Assembly: GCF_001659685.2 (NCBI RefSeq)
Contig: NZ_LXYE02000034.1
Coordinates: 168,566-232,565, forward strand
Source: Labilibacter marinus
GTDB taxonomy: Bacteria; Bacteroidota; Bacteroidia; Bacteroidales; Marinilabiliaceae
DNA: 64,000 nucleotides
Direction: 5' to 3'
The translations under genes were made by a program, and so were the position numbers. Of this stretch, positions 9,241 through 18,361 are shown in pieces. Position 1 is the stretch's first letter. Each line of letters begins with the position of its first letter. The notes under the pieces are model-generated. The model was given only the letters and a program-made list of their open reading frames with translations. It had not been told where the DNA came from and did not search any database.

Positions 9241-10659
9241 ATGAGAGGCATATTTTTAACTCTAGTACTTTTATGCTTAGGTATTTATAATGCAAATGCA
9301 GATGTGAAATTACCCTCTGTTTTTGCCAGTAATATGGTGCTGCAACAGCAATCCGAAGTTCCTATCTGGGGATGGGCCGATAAAAAGGAGCAAGTTACCA
9401 TTAATGCCAGTTGGCTGACTGAAGATATTCAGGTAAAAGCAGATACTGATGGTAAATGGAGAGCAAAAATATCAACACCAAGTTACGGCGGTCCATACAC
9501 TATAGAATTTAATGCTTCTAATAAAATTATTTTAAACAATGTACTAATTGGAGAAGTCTGGGTGTGTTCAGGCCAATCTAATATGGAGATGCCCGTAAAG
9601 GGCTTTAATTCACAACCAGTATATGGTAGTAACGATTTAATTGCTCATGCTAATAATGCCAATATTAGATTATTTAATATTCGTAATGATTATGCTGCCG
9701 AGATAAAGAGGGATTGTTCAAGCCAATGGACTGAAGCCAATCCCCAGAGTGTAGCTAACTTTAGTGCTGTAGCTTACAGTTATGCCAGGTATTTAAATGA
9801 AGTATTGCAAGTACCTATTGGTGTTATTAATGCTACCTGGGGAGGAACAAGAGTTGAAGCTTGGATGGATAAAGAAGTACTTGAAACAGAATTTAAAGAG
9901 GTTTTCTTAGGTGATATAGGAACCGAAAAGATGAAATTTCAAACACCAACAGTATTGTATAATGCTATGGTTCATCCTATACAAGGTTTTGGTATAAAGG
10001 GGGTGATTTGGTATCAGGGAGAATCAAACTCTGCACAGCCGAAACAATACGAAGAACTATTTCCTCGTATGATTACCCGTTGGAGAGAGCTATGGGGGCA
10101 AGGAGATTTTCCATTTTATTATGTGCAAATATGCCCCTTTCAAAACTATGGAAAAACCCCTGGAAGAAACACCGCCGAGTTAAGAGAAGCGCAACTTAAA
10201 GCCATGTCAAAAGTAGTTAATACTGGCATGGTTTCTACTGTAGATATTGGTCATCGTTGGAATATTCATCCGCCTGAAAAGATAACTATAGGTCATCGCC
10301 TAGCATATTGGGCTTTAAATAAAGATTACGGTTTTAATCAAGTTATTTGTGGCGGTCCAGTATATAATTCTATGAATGTGAAAGATGGAAAAGCCTACTT
10401 AAATTTTAAAAATGCCCCCCTTGGTATTGACAATAAAGGAAAGCATCTGTCTGATTTTTATATTGCTGGTACTGATAGTGTTTTTCATCCAGCGAAAGCG
10501 TTAATAAAAGGTATACAATTAGAGGTTTGGAATGATGAGGTAAAGGAGCCTGTGGCTATTCGTTACGGTTGGAGTAACTGGTTTGTAGGTAGTTTGTATA
10601 ATACAGCAGGCAATCCAGCATCATCTTTTAGAACGGATAATTGGGACGATATTAAATAG
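9241..10659 (+). CDS. SASA/sialate O-acetylesterase-family carbohydrate esterase
   Basis: This 472-residue secreted protein belongs to the sialate O-acetylesterase (SASA) family, SGNH-hydrolase fold, a group that removes O-acetyl groups from many sugars. A signal peptide ends near NANA. The nucleophile Ser113 is in CSGQSNMEMP, WYQGESN is the oxyanion-hole block, and DIGHRWNIHP contains His343. It is the last gene of the GH2-GH86 operon and is followed by a terminator. Acetylated or otherwise acylated galactan is a plausible substrate. The name sialate esterase should not be taken literally. Confidence 0.88.
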   Translation: MRGIFLTLVLLCLGIYNANADVKLPSVFASNMVLQQQSEVPIWGWADKKEQVTINASWLTEDIQVKADTDGKWRAKISTPSYGGPYTIEFNASNKIILNNVLIGEVWVCSGQSNMEMPVKGFNSQPVYGSNDLIAHANNANIRLFNIRNDYAAEIKRDCSSQWTEANPQSVANFSAVAYSYARYLNEVLQVPIGVINATWGGTRVEAWMDKEVLETEFKEVFLGDIGTEKMKFQTPTVLYNAMVHPIQGFGIKGVIWYQGESNSAQPKQYEELFPRMITRWRELWGQGDFPFYYVQICPFQNYGKTPGRNTAELREAQLKAMSKVVNTGMVSTVDIGHRWNIHPPEKITIGHRLAYWALNKDYGFNQVICGGPVYNSMNVKDGKAYLNFKNAPLGIDNKGKHLSDFYIAGTDSVFHPAKALIKGIQLEVWNDEVKEPVAIRYGWSNWFVGSLYNTAGNPASSFRTDNWDDIK

Positions 10660-11049
10660 AACTTTTTTATAGTTATTTGTATAAGTGTTTAGTTAAAAGG
10701 GTATCTCGCAAGGATGCCCTTTTTTAATAATTTCTCTTAGTAATACCCCTTAAAAGTAATATTCTCAGGCTATCTTTTACAGTAACAGCATTTAACGTTC
10801 TGGTGCATAGTTAAAAATGTAAAATACACCTTATTATATAATTAAAATTTCACTCAGTCTAAAAGTTCGAAATTGTAATTTGCAGCCGCTTACATAATCA
10901 CAGAGGAGGAGATAAGTTGAGAGTAAACTAATCAAGTTCATAACATTCTAGGGCTAGCAGGCTGCGATTAAATAATCAAACGGAATAATTATCCAAAATG
11001 ATTATAAGTAAGAAGGTTGTACATCATTGAAAATTTAAATAATAGATAT
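10660..11049 (+). promoter_or_regulatory. Intergenic region with terminator and TACCCC box upstream of the beta-helix gene
   Basis: After the terminator at 10696-10726, a TACCCC box lies at 10744-10749. At the 44-nt spacing seen elsewhere there is only a weak -7-like sequence, TAACGTTC at 10793-10800, which would give a leader of about 250 nt. No small reading frame of interest was found. A TTG at 11017 opens a slightly longer frame for the next gene, but the ATG at 11050 begins its signal peptide. Confidence 0.4.
10696..10726 (+). terminator. Rho-independent terminator of the GH2-GH86-esterase operon
   Basis: AAGGGTATC pairs with GATGCCCTT (one G-U) around a TCGCAAG loop and is followed by T residues. 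Confidence 0.85.
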
Positions 11050-13314
11050 ATGAATTTAATTTCTACAAGGTTATTTTTAGTAACAATCATGATGCATTTG
11101 TTTGTCCTGCCATTTAGTGCAGAAAACTATGTGGTGAGTAAACAAGGGGATGATAGTAATACGGGATTGGAGGGTAGTCCATTTTTAACTATTTCTAAGG
11201 CTGCTACTGTTGCACAAGCAGGTGACGTTGTTACTATTTCAGAGGGTACTTATGAAGAAACATTAACGCCAGCCAATTCAGGTACAGTTGGAAATCCTAT
11301 TGTATTTCAGGCGGCTGCAGGAGAAAAGGTGATTGTTACAGCTATGCAGGCTCTTTCCGGTTGGACTTTAGACGACGGAAATATCTATAAAACAACTGTT
11401 GATTGGGATTTAGAGCAAGAAAATTTTGTTATGAATGGAGATGTGGCTTGTGATTTAGCTCGTTGGCCAAATAATACAGATGGAGACCCATTTACATTGA
11501 ATTCTTTAAGGAACTCAGGAGGAAGTGGTAAAGATGATTTAAATGCTTACTTAACAAATTCGAGTATACCAAATTATGCATGGGAAAACGGAGGTTCAAT
11601 CTTCTTTTATGGAGATATGGGTGGTGGCGGATGGACTGCTTGGAAATCATGGATTACAGCAAGTTCATCTGGTCGTGTTGATTTTAGCTTAGATAAAAAT
11701 CCATCTTGGATACGTACATTTCATTATCCTTCTGCTAAAGGAGATTTTTACTTAGAAGGAATAAAAGAAGCTTTAGATTATAACAATGAGTGGTATTTTG
11801 ATGCCGGTAATAATACGCTATATATACAGGTTCCTGGAGGAGCACCAACGGATGAACAAGTTCAAATGCGTAAACGAAACTTAACGGTTAATTTAAATGG
11901 CCGAAATTATATCGAGATTAAAAACCTTGCTTTAATGGGCGGTGGTGTTACCATCAATGGTACAGGAAACAAGTTAAGTGGTGTGTCTAGTTTTTACGGT
12001 AGTATGGTGCGTGGAATTCAACGAGGATTTTTATCGGGAAAACAAAGTATTCGTGTTCAGGGAAATTATAATACCATTGAAAAATGTGAGGTCGCGTTTG
12101 GTGCAGGCTCGGGTATCTATTCTTCAGGCGATAATACTATTATTGAAGATTGTAGAGTTCACGATTTTAATACTAACGGCTGTTATGACGCTCCTATGTT
12201 AATAAGAGGAGGTAATAATGCTACGTTAAAAAATAACGAAATATATAGAGGAGGTCGTGATGCTATTCAAATCACTACTAAAAATAGTGAGGTGGCTTAT
12301 AACGATATTCATCATAGTAACTTAATTGCTGATGATTGTGCTTTGTTATATACTTTAGGAGCAGGATTAAATATGAAGATACATCACAACTGGTTTCATG
12401 ATGCAGCTGGACGTGGCGATTTGCATAAGGCAGCTGGTATTTATTTAGATAATGATGCAGGAAATGTTGATGTATATAATAATGTAGTTTGGAATACAGA
12501 GTGGACCAATGTACAAATTAATTGGAATGGAACTAATCTAAATATCTATAATAATACACTTTGGAATGGTTCTGCTACCATGGGTGCATGGCACAAAGAA
12601 GGAACTGCATTTTCTAATGTTAATGTGTGGAATAACTTATCGGATAAAAATGATTGGGAACCTCAGTCTGATAAGCAAAACAATTTAACCCTTTCTTCTG
12701 GTAATTCATTTACAGATGTTTCGGCAGGTGATTTTACCTTAAAAGCCAATACCCAGCCTATTAACTATGGTAGAGAAATATCGGGTTTTACGGATGGTTA
12801 TATAGGTCATTCGCCTGATGCAGGGGCATATGAATATGGGGGTACTGCTTGGGAGCCAGGTATTAGTTGGGATCCTGAATTAGGCCCTGCTGGTGTTGGA
12901 TGTTATAGTTTACCTGGAGATTACTGTTCGCTTAATCCTGATCCTTCAGAAGTAGATTCTGATAATGATGGTGTGATGGATGATGTGGATGAATGCCCCA
13001 ATACTGAAACTGGAGCTGAGGTAGATGAAAAGGGTTGTAAAATTGTAGGAGTTAAAGATTTATATGCTGCAGGTATGAAATTATATCCTAACCCAGTTAA
13101 AGGCGGTCAGCTCTTTATAGAAGCTGCTGAAATAGATAATGGTTCATTGAAATATACAATTTACACTATTTCAGGAACCGTAGCTCAGTTGGGCTTATTA
13201 CAAGGTAATAACTCAAAATCTACGGTGGATGTTGATGAACTACCTGCAGGAGCATATTTAATCATTATTTCAAATAACGATACAAGAGTAGGAACTCGAT
13301 TTATTAAATTATAA
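11050..13314 (+). CDS. Secreted right-handed parallel beta-helix protein with thrombospondin-3 repeat and T9SS domain
   Basis: This 754-residue protein starts at the ATG at 11050, where the signal peptide begins; the longer frame would need a TTG. The body (about 25-600) is a right-handed parallel beta-helix with repeated N-N-x-I/L turns, as in polysaccharide lyases and several helix-fold hydrolases. CDLARWPNN is a segment often seen at the start of such helices. Near the end, DSDNDGVMDDVDECPN is a calcium-binding thrombospondin type 3 repeat, followed by a T9SS sorting domain (MKLYPNPVKGG, ending in RFIKL). The locus suggests a polysaccharide lyase or hydrolase secreted to the cell surface. 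I cannot assign a CAZy family and no catalytic residues can be named. Confidence 0.8.
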   Translation: MNLISTRLFLVTIMMHLFVLPFSAENYVVSKQGDDSNTGLEGSPFLTISKAATVAQAGDVVTISEGTYEETLTPANSGTVGNPIVFQAAAGEKVIVTAMQALSGWTLDDGNIYKTTVDWDLEQENFVMNGDVACDLARWPNNTDGDPFTLNSLRNSGGSGKDDLNAYLTNSSIPNYAWENGGSIFFYGDMGGGGWTAWKSWITASSSGRVDFSLDKNPSWIRTFHYPSAKGDFYLEGIKEALDYNNEWYFDAGNNTLYIQVPGGAPTDEQVQMRKRNLTVNLNGRNYIEIKNLALMGGGVTINGTGNKLSGVSSFYGSMVRGIQRGFLSGKQSIRVQGNYNTIEKCEVAFGAGSGIYSSGDNTIIEDCRVHDFNTNGCYDAPMLIRGGNNATLKNNEIYRGGRDAIQITTKNSEVAYNDIHHSNLIADDCALLYTLGAGLNMKIHHNWFHDAAGRGDLHKAAGIYLDNDAGNVDVYNNVVWNTEWTNVQINWNGTNLNIYNNTLWNGSATMGAWHKEGTAFSNVNVWNNLSDKNDWEPQSDKQNNLTLSSGNSFTDVSAGDFTLKANTQPINYGREISGFTDGYIGHSPDAGAYEYGGTAWEPGISWDPELGPAGVGCYSLPGDYCSLNPDPSEVDSDNDGVMDDVDECPNTETGAEVDEKGCKIVGVKDLYAAGMKLYPNPVKGGQLFIEAAEIDNGSLKYTIYTISGTVAQLGLLQGNNSKSTVDVDELPAGAYLIIISNNDTRVGTRFIKL

Positions 13315-13355
13315 AAACTGGTTAAGTCAATCAGTTAACTATTTCCCAAAATTTA

Positions 13356-13392
13356 AGCAGGGCTGCCATATAGGTGGCCCTGCTTTGTTTTC
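13356..13392 (+). terminator. Rho-independent terminator after the beta-helix gene
   Basis: AGCAGGGC and GCCCTGCT form an 8-bp perfect stem with inner pairing, followed by TTTGTTTT. Confidence 0.8.
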
Positions 13393-13451
13393 TGGCATTC
13401 TACCATGGTTACTTCAATTACTTTCTGTATTTTTCTCGTAAAATTTAAATT

Positions 13452-14102
13452 ATGTGTTTTTCTGCGGAAGTTAGTTTTGGTGCAAGTGCTGTTATTACAG
13501 CAGTTGGAGCATTAGCCATAAAAAAGAGTACAAAAAAAGAGCAAGTATTATTTGCCATGATTCCTTTGCTGTTTGGAGTTCAACAGTTTTTTGAAGGCAT
13601 ATTATGGATAGCACTTGAAAATCCAGAATACGCTCATTGGACTTCGGTGGCTACATTTGGTTTCCTTATTTTTGCTCAATTAATCTGGCCAGTCTGGGTA
13701 CCATTATCTACTTTTGTTTTAGAGAAGAACAAAAAGCGTAAAAGATGGATAGGTTTTTCTTTAAGTCTTGGCGTATTTCTATTTATTCTGTTAGGCTATA
13801 GGATGGCTGTTTATGAGGTAACTGCACAAATAGACCATCAGCATATTTTTTATACCGTAGGTCATTTTAAAAGTACCAATTGGTGGAGCGGTATCTTTTA
13901 CCTTTTACCTGCAGCTTTTCCTTTTGTCTTTTCGAGTAACAAACACATTAATTATTTAGGTATTTTAATGCTTTTGCTGTTTGTGGTTTCAAAAGTATTT
14001 TATCTAAAATACATGATATCAGTATGGTGTATGTTTGCTGCTGTGTTGAGTATTTATATCTTTTTTATCTTGAAAAAGGAGGATACACCAATTAAGGTTT
14101 AA
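13452..14102 (+). CDS. DUF6629-like integral membrane protein
   Basis: This 216-residue protein begins MCFSAEVSFGAS, a start I associate with the DUF6629 family of integral membrane proteins with no known function. Hydrophobic segments suggest about seven transmembrane helices. A -7-like TATTTTTC lies at 13428-13435, giving a short leader, so it probably has its own promoter between the beta-helix and GH16 genes. It has no evident link to glycan breakdown and may be a bystander or inserted gene. Confidence 0.75.
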   Translation: MCFSAEVSFGASAVITAVGALAIKKSTKKEQVLFAMIPLLFGVQQFFEGILWIALENPEYAHWTSVATFGFLIFAQLIWPVWVPLSTFVLEKNKKRKRWIGFSLSLGVFLFILLGYRMAVYEVTAQIDHQHIFYTVGHFKSTNWWSGIFYLLPAAFPFVFSSNKHINYLGILMLLLFVVSKVFYLKYMISVWCMFAAVLSIYIFFILKKEDTPIKV

Positions 14103-14176
14103 GGTTTTTTCTACAGATTTTTTATAAAATCTCGATTATAAAAAAAACTACATATCGGTAAGTTGGTATGAATTTA

Positions 14177-14198
14177 GGGGGGTATTTAAAAGTACCCC
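14177..14198 (+). promoter_or_regulatory. Paired GGGGTA / TACCCC inverted repeat upstream of GH16
   Basis: GGGGGGTA at 14177-14184 and TACCCC at 14193-14198 form an inverted repeat with an 8-nt spacer. It lies about 120 nt before the GH16 start. No perfect -7 box follows; TATTTCTT (14238) and TACGGTTTAG (14246) are the nearest candidates, 40 and 48 nt from the box. This is the only place where two boxes face each other. Confidence 0.45.
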
Positions 14199-14316
14199 AA
14201 ATTCTTATAGTATGTTTATTGAAACAGTTCTGATTCTTATTTCTTTACGGTTTAGCTATATATCATTTAGTTAAGTCGTTTTTTTACAGAAAAATAGAAA
14301 TCAAATATTCAATAAC

Positions 14317-16506
14317 ATGCAAAAATCTACTTTTAAAAGAATTACCAACACGCTATTGTTGTTTTGCTTTTGTGCGACTATGCTTATGGCAGGTCCTCCA
14401 GATCCTCCCGCAGGAAAAGTATGGGTGTTAAATCATGAGATGAGTGATGAGTTTGATGCCAACAGTCCCAATACAGATAAGTGGCGCTTGTTCGATAAGG
14501 CGGACTCATGGGGGCGAACAGCTTCCTTTGATAAAAGAATTTTAGAGCCGGTAAAAGATCCCAATTCGAATAATTATTACATGAGCATGAATCCAATGTG
14601 GTATTACGAAGACGAGCGTTTTCCGCGTGGTAATGGTAAAGATTATCATTTTGCTGGCGGAGGTATGGATACCAAAGTATTACAAACGTACGGGTATTTC
14701 GAGGTTCGTGTAAAACCGTCTGATTTTCCGATGGGGTCGGGCGTTTTTATGAATTCACGAGGTACAACAACGGATGATTGTAATACTAAATATGCAACGG
14801 AACTAGATATTATTGAAAATATGGGTTATACTGGTCCGTTTAACGAGCATGGCAATGGTTCATTTAATAATATTCAGCATGTGAATTCACATACTAAGCC
14901 ATTTAGTGATGCTGGTGGTTCGTGTCAGCGTTTACCTTATGAATCAACAAATAGTGGAGTGCAAGCGCCTAATCTTGCCGAGCCATTAGGATGGAATACC
15001 GTTGGTATGTGGTGGAAAGACGAAAAAACAGCTATGTTTTACAATGACAATAACTATTTCGGGACAATTACTCCTAAACGTGATTTCTTCTTACCAATGC
15101 CTGTTATCATTGTAATGGAAACATATAATTGGGGCGACGATGATGAAAAGAATGCGACCAATCCAAAACCAGAAGAGTATATGTTCGAGGATGATTTTCG
15201 TACTAAAGAACAGCGTGCTGTGATGTACGATTGGGTGAGAGTTTGGAAACTTGTTGATATCGATGAAACTGAGTTTAATAATACTAGCGATAATGTTAAG
15301 GGGCTTGAGGAAACAATAAGCGCATATCCATCGAGTGAGTTTTCTACCACTTTAATCTATTCTGCATCAAGTACACGAACGGTGCTAGCTACTTTATATG
15401 ATCCATCTAACAATGTGTTGGGAGAAAAATCGTATGATGTGGAACGAGGAGTGAAATCAATATTTACCGAGTTCGATTTGGATGCTGAAATGGCCATTGC
15501 CAATGGTTACAAGGTGGTTTTTGAAATTAAAGATGGAAGTTCAGTACTTACGACTAGTACAACAACATTTGATGTGGTGGCAAAGCCTTTACAAAAGAAA
15601 TTATGGGATGATCACATTCCAACTTCGTTATTACCAGGCGAAACATCTTACGCTATTGATGTGAAATATGAGGCCGATGAGGCTTGTAAAATTAACATTG
15701 AAATGAGAAAACCAGATGGAAGTTGGTTTGGAAGCGGAAATACAAATGTTGACGCAGGGAGTGGAGTAGCTAGCATCAATGTAACTACCTCTTCAGCGAC
15801 AACCATTGCTCCTAATTATTTTTACAAGGTTTATATGCACCGTCAAGGATTTGATTGGAGCGATCCACAAGCGGTATCTATTCAGCCAAATATTTACTTT
15901 AATGTAGAAGATGCTATTGTGCCTGCTATAGAAATTTTAACTGTTCCGACTGAAATTGAAGGTGATGCCACCGAAGTTGATGTTGAATTTGAATATGAAA
16001 CATACGAGAATGGTACCTTAAAAATTCAATTGTTAGATAAGGATGATAATGTGATGGCTAGTGAAATACGTACTGAGCGAATTGGAAAACGTACCTTAAC
16101 TAGAACAATGAAAATTGATTCGGAAATTCCTGCAGCTGATGATTATAAAATAGTGATAGAGTTTACTCCTGAAAATGGAAGCTTTGAGAAGCTTACTGAT
16201 ATGGTAGAAAATATCACTGTTAAGGAAAGCGATACTAGTGTTAGAGAGATGAGGGCTAGAAATAAGGCACTAAAAGTGTATCCTAATCCTGTAACGGGAA
16301 CAATGCAAATTGTTTTAGAGGAAAATGGTAATGATGTTCGTAAAGTAGAGGTATTAAGTATGAATGGAAAGCAGTTGAAGTCAATGCCGATGCAAAAAGG
16401 CGAAGCTGTACCTTCGGTTGAAGTATCTGATTTACCTTCTGGTATCTATTTGCTTAAACTTACTACAGGCGATAAGGTTTATACAACTCGATTTATAAAA
16501 CAATAA
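14317..16506 (+). CDS. GH16 galactanase (agarase/porphyranase-like) with T9SS sorting domain
   Basis: This 729-residue secreted enzyme carries a GH16 beta-jelly-roll domain (about residues 30-315) with the family motif ELDIIE; Glu162 is the expected nucleophile, Asp164 the assistant and Glu167 the acid/base. The N-terminal text (VWVLNHEMSDEFDA..DKW) is typical of bacterial agarase, porphyranase and kappa-carrageenase subfamilies. After the catalytic domain come two to three beta-sandwich modules (330-640), then a T9SS domain (LKVYPNPVTGT, ending in RFIKQ). It should cut internal beta-1,4 bonds of a red-algal galactan outside the cell, complementing GH86. Subfamily, and hence agarose versus porphyran versus carrageenan, cannot be settled by eye. 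Confidence 0.9.
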   Translation: MQKSTFKRITNTLLLFCFCATMLMAGPPDPPAGKVWVLNHEMSDEFDANSPNTDKWRLFDKADSWGRTASFDKRILEPVKDPNSNNYYMSMNPMWYYEDERFPRGNGKDYHFAGGGMDTKVLQTYGYFEVRVKPSDFPMGSGVFMNSRGTTTDDCNTKYATELDIIENMGYTGPFNEHGNGSFNNIQHVNSHTKPFSDAGGSCQRLPYESTNSGVQAPNLAEPLGWNTVGMWWKDEKTAMFYNDNNYFGTITPKRDFFLPMPVIIVMETYNWGDDDEKNATNPKPEEYMFEDDFRTKEQRAVMYDWVRVWKLVDIDETEFNNTSDNVKGLEETISAYPSSEFSTTLIYSASSTRTVLATLYDPSNNVLGEKSYDVERGVKSIFTEFDLDAEMAIANGYKVVFEIKDGSSVLTTSTTTFDVVAKPLQKKLWDDHIPTSLLPGETSYAIDVKYEADEACKINIEMRKPDGSWFGSGNTNVDAGSGVASINVTTSSATTIAPNYFYKVYMHRQGFDWSDPQAVSIQPNIYFNVEDAIVPAIEILTVPTEIEGDATEVDVEFEYETYENGTLKIQLLDKDDNVMASEIRTERIGKRTLTRTMKIDSEIPAADDYKIVIEFTPENGSFEKLTDMVENITVKESDTSVREMRARNKALKVYPNPVTGTMQIVLEENGNDVRKVEVLSMNGKQLKSMPMQKGEAVPSVEVSDLPSGIYLLKLTTGDKVYTTRFIKQ

Positions 16507-16527
16507 AGCATAGATTTTTTTTAAAAA

Positions 16528-16574
16528 ACTCACGGGGTGATTATTAGCATCTGGCCAATAGTCACCCCGTGAGT
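16528..16574. terminator. Bidirectional terminator between convergent GH16 and sulfatase genes
   Basis: ACTCACGGGGTGA at 16528-16540 and TCACCCCGTGAGT at 16562-16574 form a perfect 13-bp stem. A/T-rich flanks on both sides fit termination of both converging transcripts. Confidence 0.85.
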
Positions 16575-16598
16575 AATTATTTCGCTACGGTAGCTCCG

Positions 16599-18149
16599 CT
16601 AATAAAAATCCCAGAAGTCGTATTGTTCTTTGGTGTTTTTATTGCTATCTCCCAACTCAATCGCTTTTTCTTTCATCTCTTTTTGCATGGTTTTAACCAA
16701 GTCAAAATAATCTGGTAAAAAAGCCAGGTTGGTGGTTTCCCAAGGGTCGTTTTTAATGTTGAACAATAAGGTAGTTCTTGATCCTCGCGTTAATTCTCCT
16801 AATTTCCAATCCTTATCTGGGGCTTTAACAAATTCTAATAGTTTATAATCACCTTTACGATACGCACGTTGGTGCTGACGATAAGCATGGTAAGTGAAAT
16901 CTCGTACTTTATCTTTCTCTCCATTAATCACAGGCACTAAACTTTTTCCTGTAACAGAAGCTGGCCTTTCAATTTTGGCTAAATCACAAACAGTAGGAAA
17001 GATATCGTGGATATAACAATAGGCATCTAAACGCAAGCCTTGCTCTTTAATGGCACCACCCGAAAGAACAAATGGTACATGAACACCATCTTCATCGTAT
17101 ACGTTTTGCTTGCCTAATAAACCATGATTACCTACGCCTAAGCCACTATCTCCAGCAAAAACAATAATTGTATTTTCATACTGACCAGATTCTTTTAAAG
17201 CGGCTATTACTTTACCAATTTGAGCATCTAAATGAGTGATGATGGCATAATAATCGGATAGATGTTTACGTGCTACCTCTGGTGTACGAGGCCACGGACC
17301 TAGTTCTTCATCGCGCAAGAATAAATGACCATTATCAAACGGATGTTGTGGCATGTACGATGGCAATAAGCTAATCTCGTCTTCCGGGTACATGTCTTTG
17401 TACTTTTTAGGTGCCTGACGAGGATCGTGTGGTGCATGGAATGCCAAGTACATAAAATAAGGATCTTTCTCATCGTACTCATTAATGAATTTAATGGCAT
17501 TACGAGCGAAAATTTCGGAGGTGTGCGGACCGTCTTTTTCTGTTCCAGTAGGTCCTCTCTTATCGTTTTTAAGATCAACCAATCTTTTAACTTCCTTACC
17601 ATTTTCGTCGTATTCCAACAACCAGCCTTCTTTCTTTTTGTAGTCGCCATCTTTTTTCCAATCCCATAATGGCATTCTCCAATGGTCAACCAGATAAACA
17701 CCACGGCTCATTACACAAGCTCCATCATCAAACGAACGTGCAAGCGAAGGATTATCCTGATGCCATTTGCCCACCATATGTGTATTATAACCTGCATTAC
17801 CAAAGGCTTCTCCAATGGTGGTGTGTTCTTTAGGAATGGAACGACCTACGCCATCCAATTTAAAAAGTTGACGACCAGTTAGCAACATTGCTCTACTAGG
17901 TACGCAGGTAGCGCCAGTAAAAGCACCCATTAAATAGGCATTTTCGAATACAATACCTGTATTGGCTAGTTGATCCATGTTAGGCGTACGAACAGCTTGT
18001 CCGCCTAAGGCATGAACACCAGAATATCTATGATCATCAGTATAGATAACTAGTACATTGGGCTTTTTTGCCTTTTTAGCAAAAGAGTTGAGTGATACGG
18101 TACATAATAGTACCATAAAACTCCATTTTATGAATTGATTTGTTTTCAT
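16599..18149 (-). CDS. S1 family sulfatase, secreted
   Basis: This 516-residue sulfatase has a Sec signal peptide (LNSFAKK) instead of the lipobox of the sulfatase at 983. YTDDHRYSG carries the metal-binding aspartates, and Cys82 in TCVPSRAM is the residue for formylglycine formation. FHAPHDPRQ and GDSGLGVGNHGLLGKQ are later active-site segments. The C-terminal DPWETTNLA block is typical of S1. It lies 212 nt downstream of a GH28 gene on the same strand, so co-transcription is possible. The substrate is a sulfated glycan and is otherwise unknown. Sulfatase maturation must come from an enzyme outside this window. Confidence 0.92.
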   Translation of the reverse strand: MKTNQFIKWSFMVLLCTVSLNSFAKKAKKPNVLVIYTDDHRYSGVHALGGQAVRTPNMDQLANTGIVFENAYLMGAFTGATCVPSRAMLLTGRQLFKLDGVGRSIPKEHTTIGEAFGNAGYNTHMVGKWHQDNPSLARSFDDGACVMSRGVYLVDHWRMPLWDWKKDGDYKKKEGWLLEYDENGKEVKRLVDLKNDKRGPTGTEKDGPHTSEIFARNAIKFINEYDEKDPYFMYLAFHAPHDPRQAPKKYKDMYPEDEISLLPSYMPQHPFDNGHLFLRDEELGPWPRTPEVARKHLSDYYAIITHLDAQIGKVIAALKESGQYENTIIVFAGDSGLGVGNHGLLGKQNVYDEDGVHVPFVLSGGAIKEQGLRLDAYCYIHDIFPTVCDLAKIERPASVTGKSLVPVINGEKDKVRDFTYHAYRQHQRAYRKGDYKLLEFVKAPDKDWKLGELTRGSRTTLLFNIKNDPWETTNLAFLPDYFDLVKTMQKEMKEKAIELGDSNKNTKEQYDFWDFY

Positions 18150-18361
18150 TTTATTTTGGTTCTTCTTTATTTTTCTATGTTTTGATTCTACTTACTGATA
18201 ATAGAGCTAATATTTGGTGAAAATAAGTGCCGTTTGATTTAATTTTCCTTAATGCTTTTTCATCCAAGGCGGTAAAATTACTTTATCAGGTGCCTAATAG
18301 TTCTCGTTATTTATAAAGGCTTTGGTTTTAATCTTGATTTTTTATAATGGTTCAGCAGTCG

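Noticed and set aside
9241..10659. True sialic acid esterase function
   Set aside because: No sialic acid genes are nearby; the SASA family covers many sugar acetylesterases and the operon is for galactan.
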